Shown in pieces: positions 15,081-23,314 of a stretch of DNA of 53,265 nt; position 1 is the first letter of the stretch; the number at the start of each line of letters is the position of its first letter. The translations under genes and the position numbers were made by a program. Where the stretch lies: assembly GCF_001898575.1 (NCBI RefSeq), contig NZ_MKUD01000042.1:60636-113900 (forward strand), in the 5' to 3' direction. The notes below the pieces were generated by a model. It saw only the letters and a program-made list of their open reading frames with translations. It was not told where the DNA came from and searched no databases. This DNA comes from Spirosoma sp. 48-14. Its GTDB lineage: Bacteria > Bacteroidota > Bacteroidia > Cytophagales > Spirosomataceae.

Positions 15081-15416
15081 ATGTTCAACTTATCTGTAAG
15101 GACCAGGCGAGCACTCGACTGGCAGGGAAAAATCTACCTGAATGGCTTCGCTGGTAACACTCCGATAGGCGTGCTGGAAATGGCTCACCCCGATGCTGAT
15201 CTGGCGGTAGCTAAAGCCGCTGCTCACATACAGATCCCGGCTATTTTCTCGAATCAGGCCTCGGTGTCGATGGAAGATTGTTCGGCTGTTATGGGGAATA
15301 CTCTGCGTTGGTTTCAACTGTACTGGAGTCGTTCGCGTGAGTCGGTGGCCAGCTTTGTCAATCGGGCCGAAGCCTGTGGTTATCGGGCTAACTCCTCCAA
15401 GAAGCCGTTACATTAA
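15081..15416 (+). pseudogene. Remnant of an FMN-dependent alpha-hydroxy acid oxidase (lactate 2-monooxygenase/oxidase type)
   Basis: The 111-residue frame is an internal fragment of a protein normally about 390 residues long. Residues 27-103 match the FMN-dependent lactate oxidase/monooxygenase pattern: [54 protein letters not shown] and RAEACGYRA. The N-terminal 90 or so residues, the rest of the barrel and the catalytic His/Arg region are missing. After YRA the frame runs into an unrelated tail (NSSKKPLH) and stops. The first 26 residues do not fit the family either. Nothing recognisable continues in the next 160 nt. Inferred to be a deletion-scarred, non-functional gene. The family assignment rests on motif memory, not on a search. 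Confidence 0.65.
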
Positions 15417-15578
15417 ATTCATTTAATCTGATTGCTCAAACTGGTTACGGACCGCGATAGTTAGTAGTTTGGCCGCGCAGCCTTCCAGATTAGGGTGCGT
15501 AGGTTACCGTATTTGCGATGTCGTCTAATCACTGTAATCGACATGGCTATTTGCTGAACCATTACTGTTTATAAATTT

Positions 15579-16388
15579 ATGGATCAAGTACTAAAAGGAC
15601 AGGTTGCAATTATTACTGGTGCCAGTAGTGGTATTGGGGCTGGGGTCGCTAAATCATTGGCTGCTGCTGGAGCCAAAGTAGTCGTTAATTACCCGGTCGA
15701 AGCGACAAAACCGGCAGCCGATGCGGTCTTGAAAGAAATCACGGATGCCGGGGGCGAAGGCATGGTGGCCCAGTGTGATGTCAGCCAGGAAGCACAGGTT
15801 ATCCAGATGTTTGCCGATGTTGTGGCTGCGTATGGTACCGTCGATATTCTGATTAATAATGCCGGACTACAGCGTGATGCCAAGTTCGACGAGATGACTC
15901 TCGACCAATGGAATACGGTGATCAACGTAAACCTGACTGGTCAGTTCCTATGTGCGCGTGAAGCCATTCGGGAATTTTTGCGCCGGGGGCCACGACCTGA
16001 CGTATCGGCCGCTACGGGTAAAATTATCTGCATGAGTTCGGTGCATGAGTTAATTCCCTGGGCTGGCCATGTCAATTACGCCACCTCTAAAGGTGGCATT
16101 AAAATGCTTATGCAGTCGCTGGCACAAGAGTATGGTGATCGTAGAATTCGGGTCAACAGCATCTGTCCGGGGGCTATTCAGACACCGATCAACCGGGCAG
16201 CCTGGGAAACGCCACAGGCACTAAATAGCCTGATGACCTTGATTCCGTATAACCGTATTGGGCAACCACAGGACATCGGTAATCTTGCTGTTTTTCTGGC
16301 TTCCGACCTCTCCGACTACATCACCGGGGCTAGTATCTTCATCGACGGGGGCATGACGGTATTTGAAGGATTTGCCACAGGAGGCTAA
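15579..16388 (+). CDS. SDR-family oxidoreductase (glucose 1-dehydrogenase-like)
   Basis: 269 residues, classical short-chain dehydrogenase. It has the NAD(P)-binding GASSGIG (residues 14-20), NNAG (93-96), catalytic Ser153/154, Tyr167 and Lys171 (YATSK), and the SICPGAIQTPI loop. The closest recalled relatives are annotated as glucose 1-dehydrogenases. It lies directly upstream of a GH63 glucosidase, separated by a hairpin. A plausible sequence is release of glucose by the hydrolase and oxidation by this enzyme, but the substrate is inferred from context only. Cytoplasmic, no signal peptide. Confidence 0.9.
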   Translation: MDQVLKGQVAIITGASSGIGAGVAKSLAAAGAKVVVNYPVEATKPAADAVLKEITDAGGEGMVAQCDVSQEAQVIQMFADVVAAYGTVDILINNAGLQRDAKFDEMTLDQWNTVINVNLTGQFLCAREAIREFLRRGPRPDVSAATGKIICMSSVHELIPWAGHVNYATSKGGIKMLMQSLAQEYGDRRIRVNSICPGAIQTPINRAAWETPQALNSLMTLIPYNRIGQPQDIGNLAVFLASDLSDYITGASIFIDGGMTVFEGFATGG

Positions 16389-16396
16389 TAATTAAA

Positions 16397-16472
16397 GAGC
16401 GAAAGGGTGAATGAGTGAAAGAGCGAAAACTTACTGGATAGATCGCTTTTTCACTCATTCATCCTTTCGCTC
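16397..16472. repeat. GANN-type inverted repeat between SDR and GH63 genes
   Basis: Left arm 16397-16426 and right arm 16443-16472 pair over 30 bp with two G:U pairs; 16-nt loop. The left arm reads as consecutive tetramers GAGC GAAA GGGT GAAT GAGT GAAA GAGC. It starts 8 nt after the SDR stop codon and ends 14 nt before the GH63 ATG. It is strongly similar to the element at 37511-37604. Confidence 0.85.
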
Positions 16473-16486
16473 ATTCACATTGTTCA

Positions 16487-19138
16487 ATGACGACTGAAGA
16501 ACATCGTTTAGAGGCTCCTGCATGGCGGCAGTGGGGACCGTATGTATCGGACCGCCAGTGGGGAACTGTCCGGGAAGATTACAGTGCCAATGGTGATGCC
16601 TGGAATTACACCACCCACGATATGGCCCGCAGCTATACCTATCGCTGGGGCGAAGAAGGAATTGCCGGTATCTCCGATGATAAACAACAGCTTTGCCTGG
16701 CCCTCGCGCTCTGGAATGGCAAAGACCCGATTCTGAAGGAACGGTATTTTGGCCTGACCAACAGCGAAGGCAATCATGGAGAAGACGTAAAGGAACTTTA
16801 CTATTACCTCGATAATACCCCTACGCATTCGTACCAGCGAATGCTCTATAAATATCCACAGGCCGCATTTCCATATCAGCAGCTGGTGGACGAAAACCGA
16901 CGTCGAACTCGTCTGGACCCGGAATTTGAATTGCTCGATACCGGCATTTTCGATGATGATCGGTATTTCGATGTGTTTGTGGAGTATGCCAAGGCGGGTC
17001 CGACGGATCTATTGATGACTGTCACCGTATATAACCGGGGGCCTGAACCGGCCGATTTGCATGTGCTGCCAACGCTCTGGTTTCGCAATACCTGGATATT
17101 CGGTGATGATTCCGATGGGGTGCCTAATTATCGACCGTCGCTGATTTTACAACCGGATAACTGTGTGTCGGTCGAAGATTCAGATTTGGGGCGTTACGTG
17201 CTGCATGCCGAAGGGCAACCGGAGTGGCTGTTTTGCGATAATGAAACCAATCAGGTTCGGCTTTATTCCAATCATAATGGTGCCCCTTACCCGAAAGATG
17301 GCATCAACGATTACCTGATTCATGGAACGCCAACGGTAAATCCGGCTTATACAGGTACCAAAGCGGCTGCTCATTACCAACTGACCATTGCCCCCAACGA
17401 CTCAGCCGTAATCCGGCTTCGGCTGGAAGCACCGGGGCCTTTGGGTACTGAAATGAAAGCTCCTTTCGACGGATTTGATGCGATTGTAGCAACCCGTAAA
17501 CAGGAAGCGGATGCTTTCTACGAACACATCCATCCACCCAAAGCTACCACCGATGAGCGATTGGTTCAGCGCCAGGCGTTTGCAGGAATGCTCTGGAGCA
17601 AGCAATATTATTACTACGACGTAACCCGTTGGCTGGCTGGCGACGAAAACCATCCGCCACCACCGCCCGAACGGTTGAAGGGTCGGAATCACACCTGGCT
17701 CCAACTGATTAATGCCGGGGTCATTTCGATGCCCGATACCTGGGAGTATCCATGGTATGCCGCCTGGGACTGGGCCTTTCATTGCGTTACTTTATCCGTT
17801 ATTGATCCTGGTTTTGCCAAGCAGCAGCTCATGATGCTCACCAACGAGTGGTTTATGCATCCGAATGGCCAGCTACCGGCTTATGAGTGGAATTTCTCGG
17901 ATGTAAACCCGCCTGTTCAGGCCTGGGCCGCCTGGCGGATATATCACCTTGAACTAGAACGAAAACCACCCGGCGAAGAAGACCTGACGTTTCTGCGGGC
18001 TATTTTTCATAAGCTGATGCTCAACTTTACCTGGTGGGTGAACCGGAAGGATGAGGTGGGGAACAATATTTTTGAAGGCGGATTCCTGGGGCTGGATAAC
18101 ATCGGCGTTTTCGACCGAAATACGGTTTTTCCGGATGGAAGCCATCTGGAACAGGCCGATGGTACTAGCTGGATGGCCATGTATGCCCTCAACATGATGC
18201 GGATTGCTCTTGAACTCGCTCGTAAGGATGCGGTCTACGATGAACTGGCGACGAAGTTTTTCGACCATTTTCTCTACATCGCCGGAGCTATAACCAGCAT
18301 CGGACAGAATAACGAGGGGTTATGGGACGAAGAAGATGCCTTTTTTTATGATCAGCTTCGAATGAGTGATGGTAGCGTTCAGCGAATGCGGGTTCGAACG
18401 TTGGTGGGCCTGATTCCGATGTTTGCCGTAGAAGTGCTGGACGATACCCTGATGAAAGCCAATCCGGCTTTTCTGAAACGTATGGTCTGGTTCCAGAGCC
18501 ACCGCCCCAATTTATATCATCAGGTTTCCCGCTACGATGAAAAGGGGAAAGATGAAAAACGGTTGCTCAGTTTACTGCGTGGATTCCGGCTGAAAGCCTT
18601 GCTGGCGAAAATGCTGGATGAAACCGAATTCCTGAGCCCGCATGGTATTCGGGCCGTATCGAAAGTCTATCGTGATCATCCGTATGAGTTTACACTGGAT
18701 CATACCACCTTTCGGCTGACCTATACACCAGCCGAAAGCGATAGCAACATGTTTGGGGGGAACAGCAACTGGCGCGGTCCGGTCTGGATGCCAACCAATT
18801 ACCTGCTGATCGAAAGTCTGAATCGGTTCTATGATTATTTTGGTGATAGCTTTACGGTCGAATATCCGATTGGGTCGGGTCAGCAGATAACGCTTAAAGC
18901 TGTCGCCCGCGAACTCACCAACCGGCTCATTAGCCTGTTTACAACCGATGCAACCGGTAAACGAGCGACGTTTGGGCAGCATCCAAAATATCAGGACCCA
19001 AACTTCCGCGATTATGTGCTGTTCTACGAATACTTCGACGGGGATAACGGGCGCGGAGTAGGAGCCAGTCACCAGACGGGCTGGACAGGATTGGTGGCTG
19101 AGTTGATCAATCGGAAGTATGGAAGTCTGGCGGAGTAA
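16487..19138 (+). CDS. GH63-family glucosidase
   Basis: 883 residues, no signal peptide. The N-terminus (EAPAWRQWGPYVSDRQWGTV, WNYTTHDMARSYTYRWGEEG) is the hallmark of the bacterial GH63 group annotated as glucosidase. The C-terminal (alpha/alpha)6 barrel contains WEYPWYAAWDWAFHC (near 420-435), PAYEWNFSDVNPPVQAWA, GGFLGLDNIGVFDR, the substrate-loop LEQADGTSWMAMY, and NWRGPVWMPTNYL near the end. Acidic residues in these motifs are the likely catalytic pair. Family members release glucose or mannose from alpha-linked saccharides. Probably transcribed with the upstream SDR and the downstream Rdx gene (24 nt away). Confidence 0.92.
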   Translation: MTTEEHRLEAPAWRQWGPYVSDRQWGTVREDYSANGDAWNYTTHDMARSYTYRWGEEGIAGISDDKQQLCLALALWNGKDPILKERYFGLTNSEGNHGEDVKELYYYLDNTPTHSYQRMLYKYPQAAFPYQQLVDENRRRTRLDPEFELLDTGIFDDDRYFDVFVEYAKAGPTDLLMTVTVYNRGPEPADLHVLPTLWFRNTWIFGDDSDGVPNYRPSLILQPDNCVSVEDSDLGRYVLHAEGQPEWLFCDNETNQVRLYSNHNGAPYPKDGINDYLIHGTPTVNPAYTGTKAAAHYQLTIAPNDSAVIRLRLEAPGPLGTEMKAPFDGFDAIVATRKQEADAFYEHIHPPKATTDERLVQRQAFAGMLWSKQYYYYDVTRWLAGDENHPPPPPERLKGRNHTWLQLINAGVISMPDTWEYPWYAAWDWAFHCVTLSVIDPGFAKQQLMMLTNEWFMHPNGQLPAYEWNFSDVNPPVQAWAAWRIYHLELERKPPGEEDLTFLRAIFHKLMLNFTWWVNRKDEVGNNIFEGGFLGLDNIGVFDRNTVFPDGSHLEQADGTSWMAMYALNMMRIALELARKDAVYDELATKFFDHFLYIAGAITSIGQNNEGLWDEEDAFFYDQLRMSDGSVQRMRVRTLVGLIPMFAVEVLDDTLMKANPAFLKRMVWFQSHRPNLYHQVSRYDEKGKDEKRLLSLLRGFRLKALLAKMLDETEFLSPHGIRAVSKVYRDHPYEFTLDHTTFRLTYTPAESDSNMFGGNSNWRGPVWMPTNYLLIESLNRFYDYFGDSFTVEYPIGSGQQITLKAVARELTNRLISLFTTDATGKRATFGQHPKYQDPNFRDYVLFYEYFDGDNGRGVGASHQTGWTGLVAELINRKYGSLAE

Positions 19139-19162
19139 AAAGTTTGCATTTAAACACAGTCA

Positions 19163-19441
19163 ATGAAACCGACGATCACGCTTGAATATTGCCCAAAATG
19201 TGGCTGGTTACTGAGGTCTGCCTGGATGGCGCAGGAATTGCTAACGACCTTTACCGACGATGTGCATGGGGTTCTGCTGCAACCTTCCGAGTTCAGTGGT
19301 CGGTTTTCGGTCCGGGTAAATGAACAGGTCATTTTCGACCGGAAAGTAGAGGGACGTTTCCCTGAGATTAAAGAATTGAAGCAATTAGTGCGGGATGTGG
19401 TCAATCCGGAAAAAGACCTCGGTCATTCGGACCGAAAATAA
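19163..19441 (+). CDS. SelT/SelW/SelH (Rdx) family thioredoxin-like selenoprotein homologue
   Basis: 92 residues, full length for the bacterial Rdx family. The redox motif is C10-P-K-C13 (LEYCPKCGW), with Cys where selenoproteins carry Sec. The later part FSVRVNEQVIFDRKVEGRFPEIKELKQLVR matches the conserved strand-helix (EGRFPExKxLKQ). The physiological partner is unknown. The gene follows GH63 after 24 nt. Confidence 0.92.
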   Translation: MKPTITLEYCPKCGWLLRSAWMAQELLTTFTDDVHGVLLQPSEFSGRFSVRVNEQVIFDRKVEGRFPEIKELKQLVRDVVNPEKDLGHSDRK

Positions 19442-19473
19442 CGCCCTGTTCAGCTATATACCGGTAACGTAAA

Positions 19474-19518
19474 CCGCCTGCCCAAACGACCGAACTTATC
19501 AGAAGTCTGGGCAGGCGG
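19474..19518. terminator. Hairpin between convergent genes
   Basis: 11-bp GC-rich stem (19474-19484 with 19508-19518) with a 23-nt loop, located between the Rdx gene and yceI. Only a short T run follows on either strand. Confidence 0.6.
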
Positions 19519-19536
19519 CTTAGGATAAGCGCTAGT

Positions 19537-20085
19537 TTAAGCCAATACCGCTTCGAGCTGTTTGACCAGTTGGATTTCACTGAACAGTTTGACCTCTTCG
19601 CTCAGGGCCAGACCGCCCGTCTCCAGAACGCCATTGAAGCTAATCCCCCAATCACTCCGATTTAATTTGCCTATGATGGTGTAACCCGCTCGCACACCAC
19701 CCCAGGGATCTTTTGTAATGCCACTGTATTCAACCTGTAGTTTGACAGGTTTCCGAACCCCTTTCATCGTTAAGTCGCCATATACAAAAAAGGTATCCTC
19801 ATCCAGTTTCTCAATGGCTGTGGATTGAAAACTTAACTGGGGATAAGTTTCGGCTTCAAAGAAATCGGAGTTGCGAAGGTGATGATCACGTTGTTCATTA
19901 TTGGTATGGATAGACGCAATTTCGGCGGTGGCCCGTATCTGTGCTGTGCTGAAATCGTCACCCTCAGTTTCTACTTCCACCTGAAATTGTTGGAAAGAAC
20001 CGGAAATATTGCTGATCATCAGGTGTTTGATCTTAAAACCTAATTCGCTGTGTGTGGGGTCGAGGACCCATTTCGTCGTTGTCAT
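19537..20085 (-). CDS. YceI family protein
   Basis: 182 residues from the ATG at 20085. The frame continues upstream to 20151, but the family start (TTTKWVLDPTHSELGFKIKHLM) fixes the start here. The YceI lipocalin-like barrel binds isoprenoid-type lipids in known members. Signatures are WVLDPTHSELGFKIKHLMIS, HLRNSDFFEAETYPQLSF, and DWGISFNGVLETGGLALSEEVKL. It has no signal peptide, unlike the E. coli protein. It follows the pirin gene by 79 nt on the same strand, a common pairing that suggests joint control by the divergent HxlR regulator. Confidence 0.93.
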   Translation of the reverse strand: MTTTKWVLDPTHSELGFKIKHLMISNISGSFQQFQVEVETEGDDFSTAQIRATAEIASIHTNNEQRDHHLRNSDFFEAETYPQLSFQSTAIEKLDEDTFFVYGDLTMKGVRKPVKLQVEYSGITKDPWGGVRAGYTIIGKLNRSDWGISFNGVLETGGLALSEEVKLFSEIQLVKQLEAVLA

Positions 20086-20164
20086 AGAGTTGAAAAAATT
20101 AGCATTCTGAATGGAATTACCAATTGCGTCGGGCCAGGGACCGACTGGCAAAAATTGATACTGT

Positions 20165-21037
20165 TTAAAAAAGAATCCGTTGGGAGGCCGGTACGGTGGC
20201 TATGTGCTTCATGGTTCCTTGCCGGTATGCCTGATAAAGCCGTCGAATATCCTCCTGTGTATCAGCAATGAAGGGTCCATGCGACACGATGGCTTCGCCC
20301 TGTGGCTCTCCGGCATACAGAATAACCCTACCTCCGGCTTCACCCCCGGCAAGCTTCAGGTCACTGAGTACCTCATCGGAAGACCTGTTCAGCCAGCCCA
20401 CCTGGTCCTGCTGGACCTTGTTAGCTTCGTCGCCCACCCGTATGCTTCCGTCAATCACGTATAAAAAAGCCGTGTAGGAGGCTGGAAGTTGCTGGATCGT
20501 CGTAGCGCCGGACGCTAGCTGAATATCGGCGATAATCATTGGGGCATAATTCTGGATTGGCGATTTGAGACCCGCCAGCGAACCGCTATACACCCTGATT
20601 GTCACCCCATTCTGGATAAGTGAGGGGACTTTCTCTAAAGGGAGGTCCTGTACCCTTGGTTCTGCCCACCGATCTTTTTTGGGTAAGTTTAGCCAGAGCT
20701 GTAGCAGCCGCATCGACGCCTTCCGATCGATGATTTCTGAGTGAACGATCCCACTACCGGCGGTCATGAGCTGTAAATCACCGCCTTTCAGCCGATGAGC
20801 CTCGTCGCCCATTTCGCCTTCCAGCAGTAAAGAGACCGTTTCAAAACCTGCATGTGGGTGTGGCCCACCAACGGGCTGCCCATCCTGTTTGTTGAGTCGA
20901 TCATCCATCAGCATGATGAACGGATCACTCTCGGCAAAGTCGACCTGAATAACCGGACTGGCCAAGTGACCGGCTCCTAAAAAGCCCGGTTGGGCAGGTG
21001 GCGTATATATGTTGATTACTTTTCTACGAAGATTCAT
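20165..21037 (-). CDS. Pirin family protein
   Basis: 290 residues. Bicupin with the N-terminal metal site GGPHPHAGFETV (His60, His62) and GSGIVHSE (His99, Glu101), the usual iron ligands. The C-terminal pirin domain ends with GPFIADTQEDIRRLYQAYRQG. Some pirins act as quercetin 2,3-dioxygenases or redox sensors. The gene is divergent from hxlR, with a palindromic site between them, and upstream of yceI. Confidence 0.95.
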   Translation of the reverse strand: MNLRRKVINIYTPPAQPGFLGAGHLASPVIQVDFAESDPFIMLMDDRLNKQDGQPVGGPHPHAGFETVSLLLEGEMGDEAHRLKGGDLQLMTAGSGIVHSEIIDRKASMRLLQLWLNLPKKDRWAEPRVQDLPLEKVPSLIQNGVTIRVYSGSLAGLKSPIQNYAPMIIADIQLASGATTIQQLPASYTAFLYVIDGSIRVGDEANKVQQDQVGWLNRSSDEVLSDLKLAGGEAGGRVILYAGEPQGEAIVSHGPFIADTQEDIRRLYQAYRQGTMKHIATVPASQRILF

Positions 21038-21083
21038 GGCATCGTTGACAATAGGGCTGACATGTTTGCCCTGATCGATGATG

Positions 21084-21091
21084 CAAAATTA
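21084..21091 (-). promoter_or_regulatory. Candidate -7 element of the pirin-yceI operon
   Basis: TAATTTTG on the minus strand matches TAnnTTTG exactly, about 47 nt before the pirin ATG. The sequence 19 nt upstream of it (TTAC at 21111-21114) is a poor -33 and lies inside the HxlR-type palindrome, so a bound regulator would cover the -33 region. Confidence 0.5.
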
Positions 21092-21097
21092 CTTCGT

Positions 21098-21161
21098 TTA
21101 CTATACATTTGTAAGTACTATACTCTGGTATAGCCCTATACTTGAGTATAGTACTTGCAAA
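21098..21161. promoter_or_regulatory. Nested palindromic operator, probably bound by the HxlR regulator
   Basis: Outer arms 21108-21125 and 21144-21161 pair over 18 bp with one G:U. They contain AGTACTATACTC and its complement GAGTATAGTACT. Between them GTATAG-CC-CTATAC forms a second palindrome. A further ACTATAC half-site lies at 21099-21105. TACTATA-type palindromes are typical of HxlR/YodB-family operators. The cluster fills the space between pirin and hxlR, so it can control both directions. Confidence 0.7.
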
Positions 21162-21188
21162 ACGTCTCTTTTCTGCCGAGGTTATATA

Positions 21189-21545
21189 ATGGAAACTACA
21201 GCGCTCAAACACGAGGAATGTGTCAGCCTTTTACGCCCGATTCGGGATGCCCTGGATGTATTGAATGGTAAATGGAAGTTGCCGATCATCGTGGCCCTTA
21301 CATTCGGAGAGAAGCGATTTGGCGAAATTGCCAAAGAAGTCCACGGAATTACCGATCGGATGCTCTCCAAAGAATTACGGGATATGGAGATGAACGGATT
21401 GGTGAAGCGAACTGTGTATGATACCTATCCGGTTAAGGTAACGTATACGTTAACTCCCCACAGTCAGACATTGGGAGGGGTCATTGAATCGCTGCGTAAC
21501 TGGGGGGAGCTGCACCGGAAAAAGATCCTCTCAGATGACATTTAG
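21189..21545 (+). CDS. HxlR-family winged-helix transcriptional regulator
   Basis: 118 residues from the ATG at 21189. The frame is open further upstream to 21078, but that stretch is the operator and the family alignment starts here. Typical pattern: EECVSLLRPIRDALDVLNGKWKLPIIVAL, RFGEIAKEVHGITDRMLSKELRDMEMNGLVKR (DNA-binding winged helix), then YPVKVTYTLTPHSQTL. The Cys near the start (EEC, residue 11) sits where redox- or electrophile-sensing HxlR members have theirs. Likely autoregulated and controlling pirin-yceI through the adjacent palindrome. Confidence 0.93.
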   Translation: METTALKHEECVSLLRPIRDALDVLNGKWKLPIIVALTFGEKRFGEIAKEVHGITDRMLSKELRDMEMNGLVKRTVYDTYPVKVTYTLTPHSQTLGGVIESLRNWGELHRKKILSDDI

Positions 21546-21564
21546 GCAAAGTGCATCTAGGTTT

Positions 21565-21879
21565 CTATTGAACGTCGACCTCCATTTCCAGCAGCGCATA
21601 GCTTAAGCTTTTGCCATGCGTATCCATGGTGAGTGAGGTAGTAACCCCACCCGTCAGGGCTTGCTGACATACAAATTGAAGAGCGGGCAGATTGGGTAAC
21701 TCGTAGCGGGTAACGTCACCGGCTACAATGTCTTTCAGATGTTCTTTCACCGCATTGGCAGTTACCTGATTACGTAGAAGCTCAAAATGTTCCGGCTTGA
21801 ACGGGATAAGAGAAAGTGTAAGGGTGTTGCCTTTATCGCCCGCGCGGCTGTGGGCGATGTCGTATAGTTTGGTTTTCAT
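21565..21879 (-). CDS. AtuA-associated small ferredoxin-fold protein
   Basis: 104 residues, starting KLYDIAHSRAGDKGNTLTLSL. This is the pattern of the C-terminal domain found fused to AtuA-type proteins in many bacteria, here as a separate polypeptide. Its ATG overlaps the stop of the larger AtuA gene by 4 nt (ATGA), so the two are translationally coupled and probably form one complex. Confidence 0.85.
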   Translation of the reverse strand: MKTKLYDIAHSRAGDKGNTLTLSLIPFKPEHFELLRNQVTANAVKEHLKDIVAGDVTRYELPNLPALQFVCQQALTGGVTTSLTMDTHGKSLSYALLEMEVDVQ

Positions 21880-23198
21880 GCGCTTAGAAGGGTGACATTA
21901 GGAACTACCTGATTGCGGTCGATCAATGTTGAGACAATACCGACCACCTCATGAATGTACTTACGGGCTCCACCACCGGCAGCCGGGCCATTGGTATACA
22001 ACGCTTCAACCTCTTCGCCAACCAGTGCGGCCTGTTGCGCCGTAGAAGCCCGACCAGCTACCCGTAATCGGATTTCGTAGGGTTCAGGATAATGACCAAA
22101 CGAGGTTCGGTGAACGGATGTGCTACCAATGTAATCGATACGCAGATCAGCGAACCGATCCTGAAGCCGTCCCTGTATGATGGCTCCGGCCAGTTTAGCG
22201 CGACCCAGTGCGTTGGCCCCTGCGTAGGAAATTTCACCTTCGCCAATAAAATCGGCTTCGTACCCAACGCTGACTTTCAGAGTGTCCGGTCGGGCTTGCC
22301 CTCGTCCTCCAGTTGCCTGTACCTGATTTGGTCCCGTTTCCTGGAGTCGTACCTGTGTGAAATCGGCAACCACATCAGGGGTGAAATAGCGGCTGGGGTC
22401 CATGACCTCGTAAAGTAATTGTTCTTTCGCTGTGGCTACGCTTAGCATACCTCCTGTTCCCTCCACTTTCCCAAAAACGGCCGTTCCATTGGCCAGTACA
22501 TCGACAAACGGATGGCCCAAATGCGCCATATCTGCAACTTCTTTTCGACCCGGATCGGCGAAATAGCCACCCGTCAGTTGGCCTGCACATTCCATTAGGT
22601 GCCCAATAACCGTACCCTGCCCAAGTTGCTCCCAATTGTCCAGCGACCAACCTAATTCATGTACCAGCGGTGCGACAAACAGCGAGGGGTCGGCTACGCG
22701 TCCGGTAATGATGACCTGTGCATCCGTTGCCAAGGCAGGTAGTATGGCATCGGCTCCCATATAGGCATTAGCCGATAAAATGGCTCCTGATGTGTGTAGA
22801 GGTTTACCAGTTTCGAGAGCCGTCTCGTTACCTGTTAATTGATGAAAAACATCGTCTCCCGTAATGGCCGCTACGGTCAACGACAGATTGAGTCGTTGGG
22901 CAATTTCGACAACTTTCTGGACCGCAGCCAGCGGGTTTGCTGCGCCCATATTGGTGATCAACCGAACATGGTTGTTGAGCAGTACCGGCAGCAGCATCTC
23001 GATCCGACGCTCCAGGAGTGGATCGTAACCCGTGTCAGGGTTTTGCCGTTTCCGTTTCTGAGCCAGCGCGATAGTCCGTTCGGCCAGACATTCCAGCACC
23101 AGATAATCCAGCTTACCATGCTGAGCGAGTATAAGCCCCGGTTCGAGCCGATCACCCGAAAAACCTGCCCCACAGCCAATTCGTATTCGTTCTTTCAT
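21876..23198 (-). CDS. AtuA family protein (DUF1446)
   Basis: 440 residues. N-terminus IRIGCGAGFSGDRLEPGLIL and inner motifs ITNMGAANP, AYMGADAILPAL, ITGRVADPSLFVAPL and GHLMECAGQLTGGYFADPG are characteristic of the AtuA/DUF1446 family. Family members take part in acyclic terpene and some hydroxy-acid or branched acyl-CoA degradation, but the reaction is not established. Operon: CitMHS transporter upstream (117 nt, with a hairpin), small AtuA domain downstream. The context suggests catabolism of an imported di- or tricarboxylate-like acid. Confidence 0.9.
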   Translation of the reverse strand: MKERIRIGCGAGFSGDRLEPGLILAQHGKLDYLVLECLAERTIALAQKRKRQNPDTGYDPLLERRIEMLLPVLLNNHVRLITNMGAANPLAAVQKVVEIAQRLNLSLTVAAITGDDVFHQLTGNETALETGKPLHTSGAILSANAYMGADAILPALATDAQVIITGRVADPSLFVAPLVHELGWSLDNWEQLGQGTVIGHLMECAGQLTGGYFADPGRKEVADMAHLGHPFVDVLANGTAVFGKVEGTGGMLSVATAKEQLLYEVMDPSRYFTPDVVADFTQVRLQETGPNQVQATGGRGQARPDTLKVSVGYEADFIGEGEISYAGANALGRAKLAGAIIQGRLQDRFADLRIDYIGSTSVHRTSFGHYPEPYEIRLRVAGRASTAQQAALVGEEVEALYTNGPAAGGGARKYIHEVVGIVSTLIDRNQVVPNVTLLSA

Positions 23199-23230
23199 AA
23201 AGAATTTGTAGGTGTCAGTTTCTATCCTAT

Positions 23231-23308
23231 TAGAACACAGATTTTTATGACGAGTATGATGTAACAGGATCAGCGAAAATCCTAATCATCACAAAAATCT
23301 GTGTTCTA
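23231..23308. repeat. Inverted repeat between citrate transporter and atuA genes
   Basis: Outer 16-bp perfect stem (23231-23246 with 23293-23308), a partly paired middle, and a small inner stem AGGAT/ATCCT (23266-23270 with 23279-23283). The arm contains ACAGATTTTT, also seen in the element at 31685-31783. It lies between two minus-strand genes of one probable operon. Confidence 0.75.
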
Positions 23309-23314
23309 TGACAA

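Noticed and set aside
13109..15416. Prophage or integrative element around the endolysin and the pseudogene
   Set aside because: No integrase, structural phage genes, attachment-site repeats or tRNA target were seen.
20086..20151. N-terminal extension of the YceI protein
   Set aside because: Its residues do not form a signal peptide and the family begins right after the ATG at 20085.
21078..21188. N-terminal extension of the HxlR regulator
   Set aside because: The extra 37 codons are the palindromic operator and promoter region; the family begins at the ATG at 21189.
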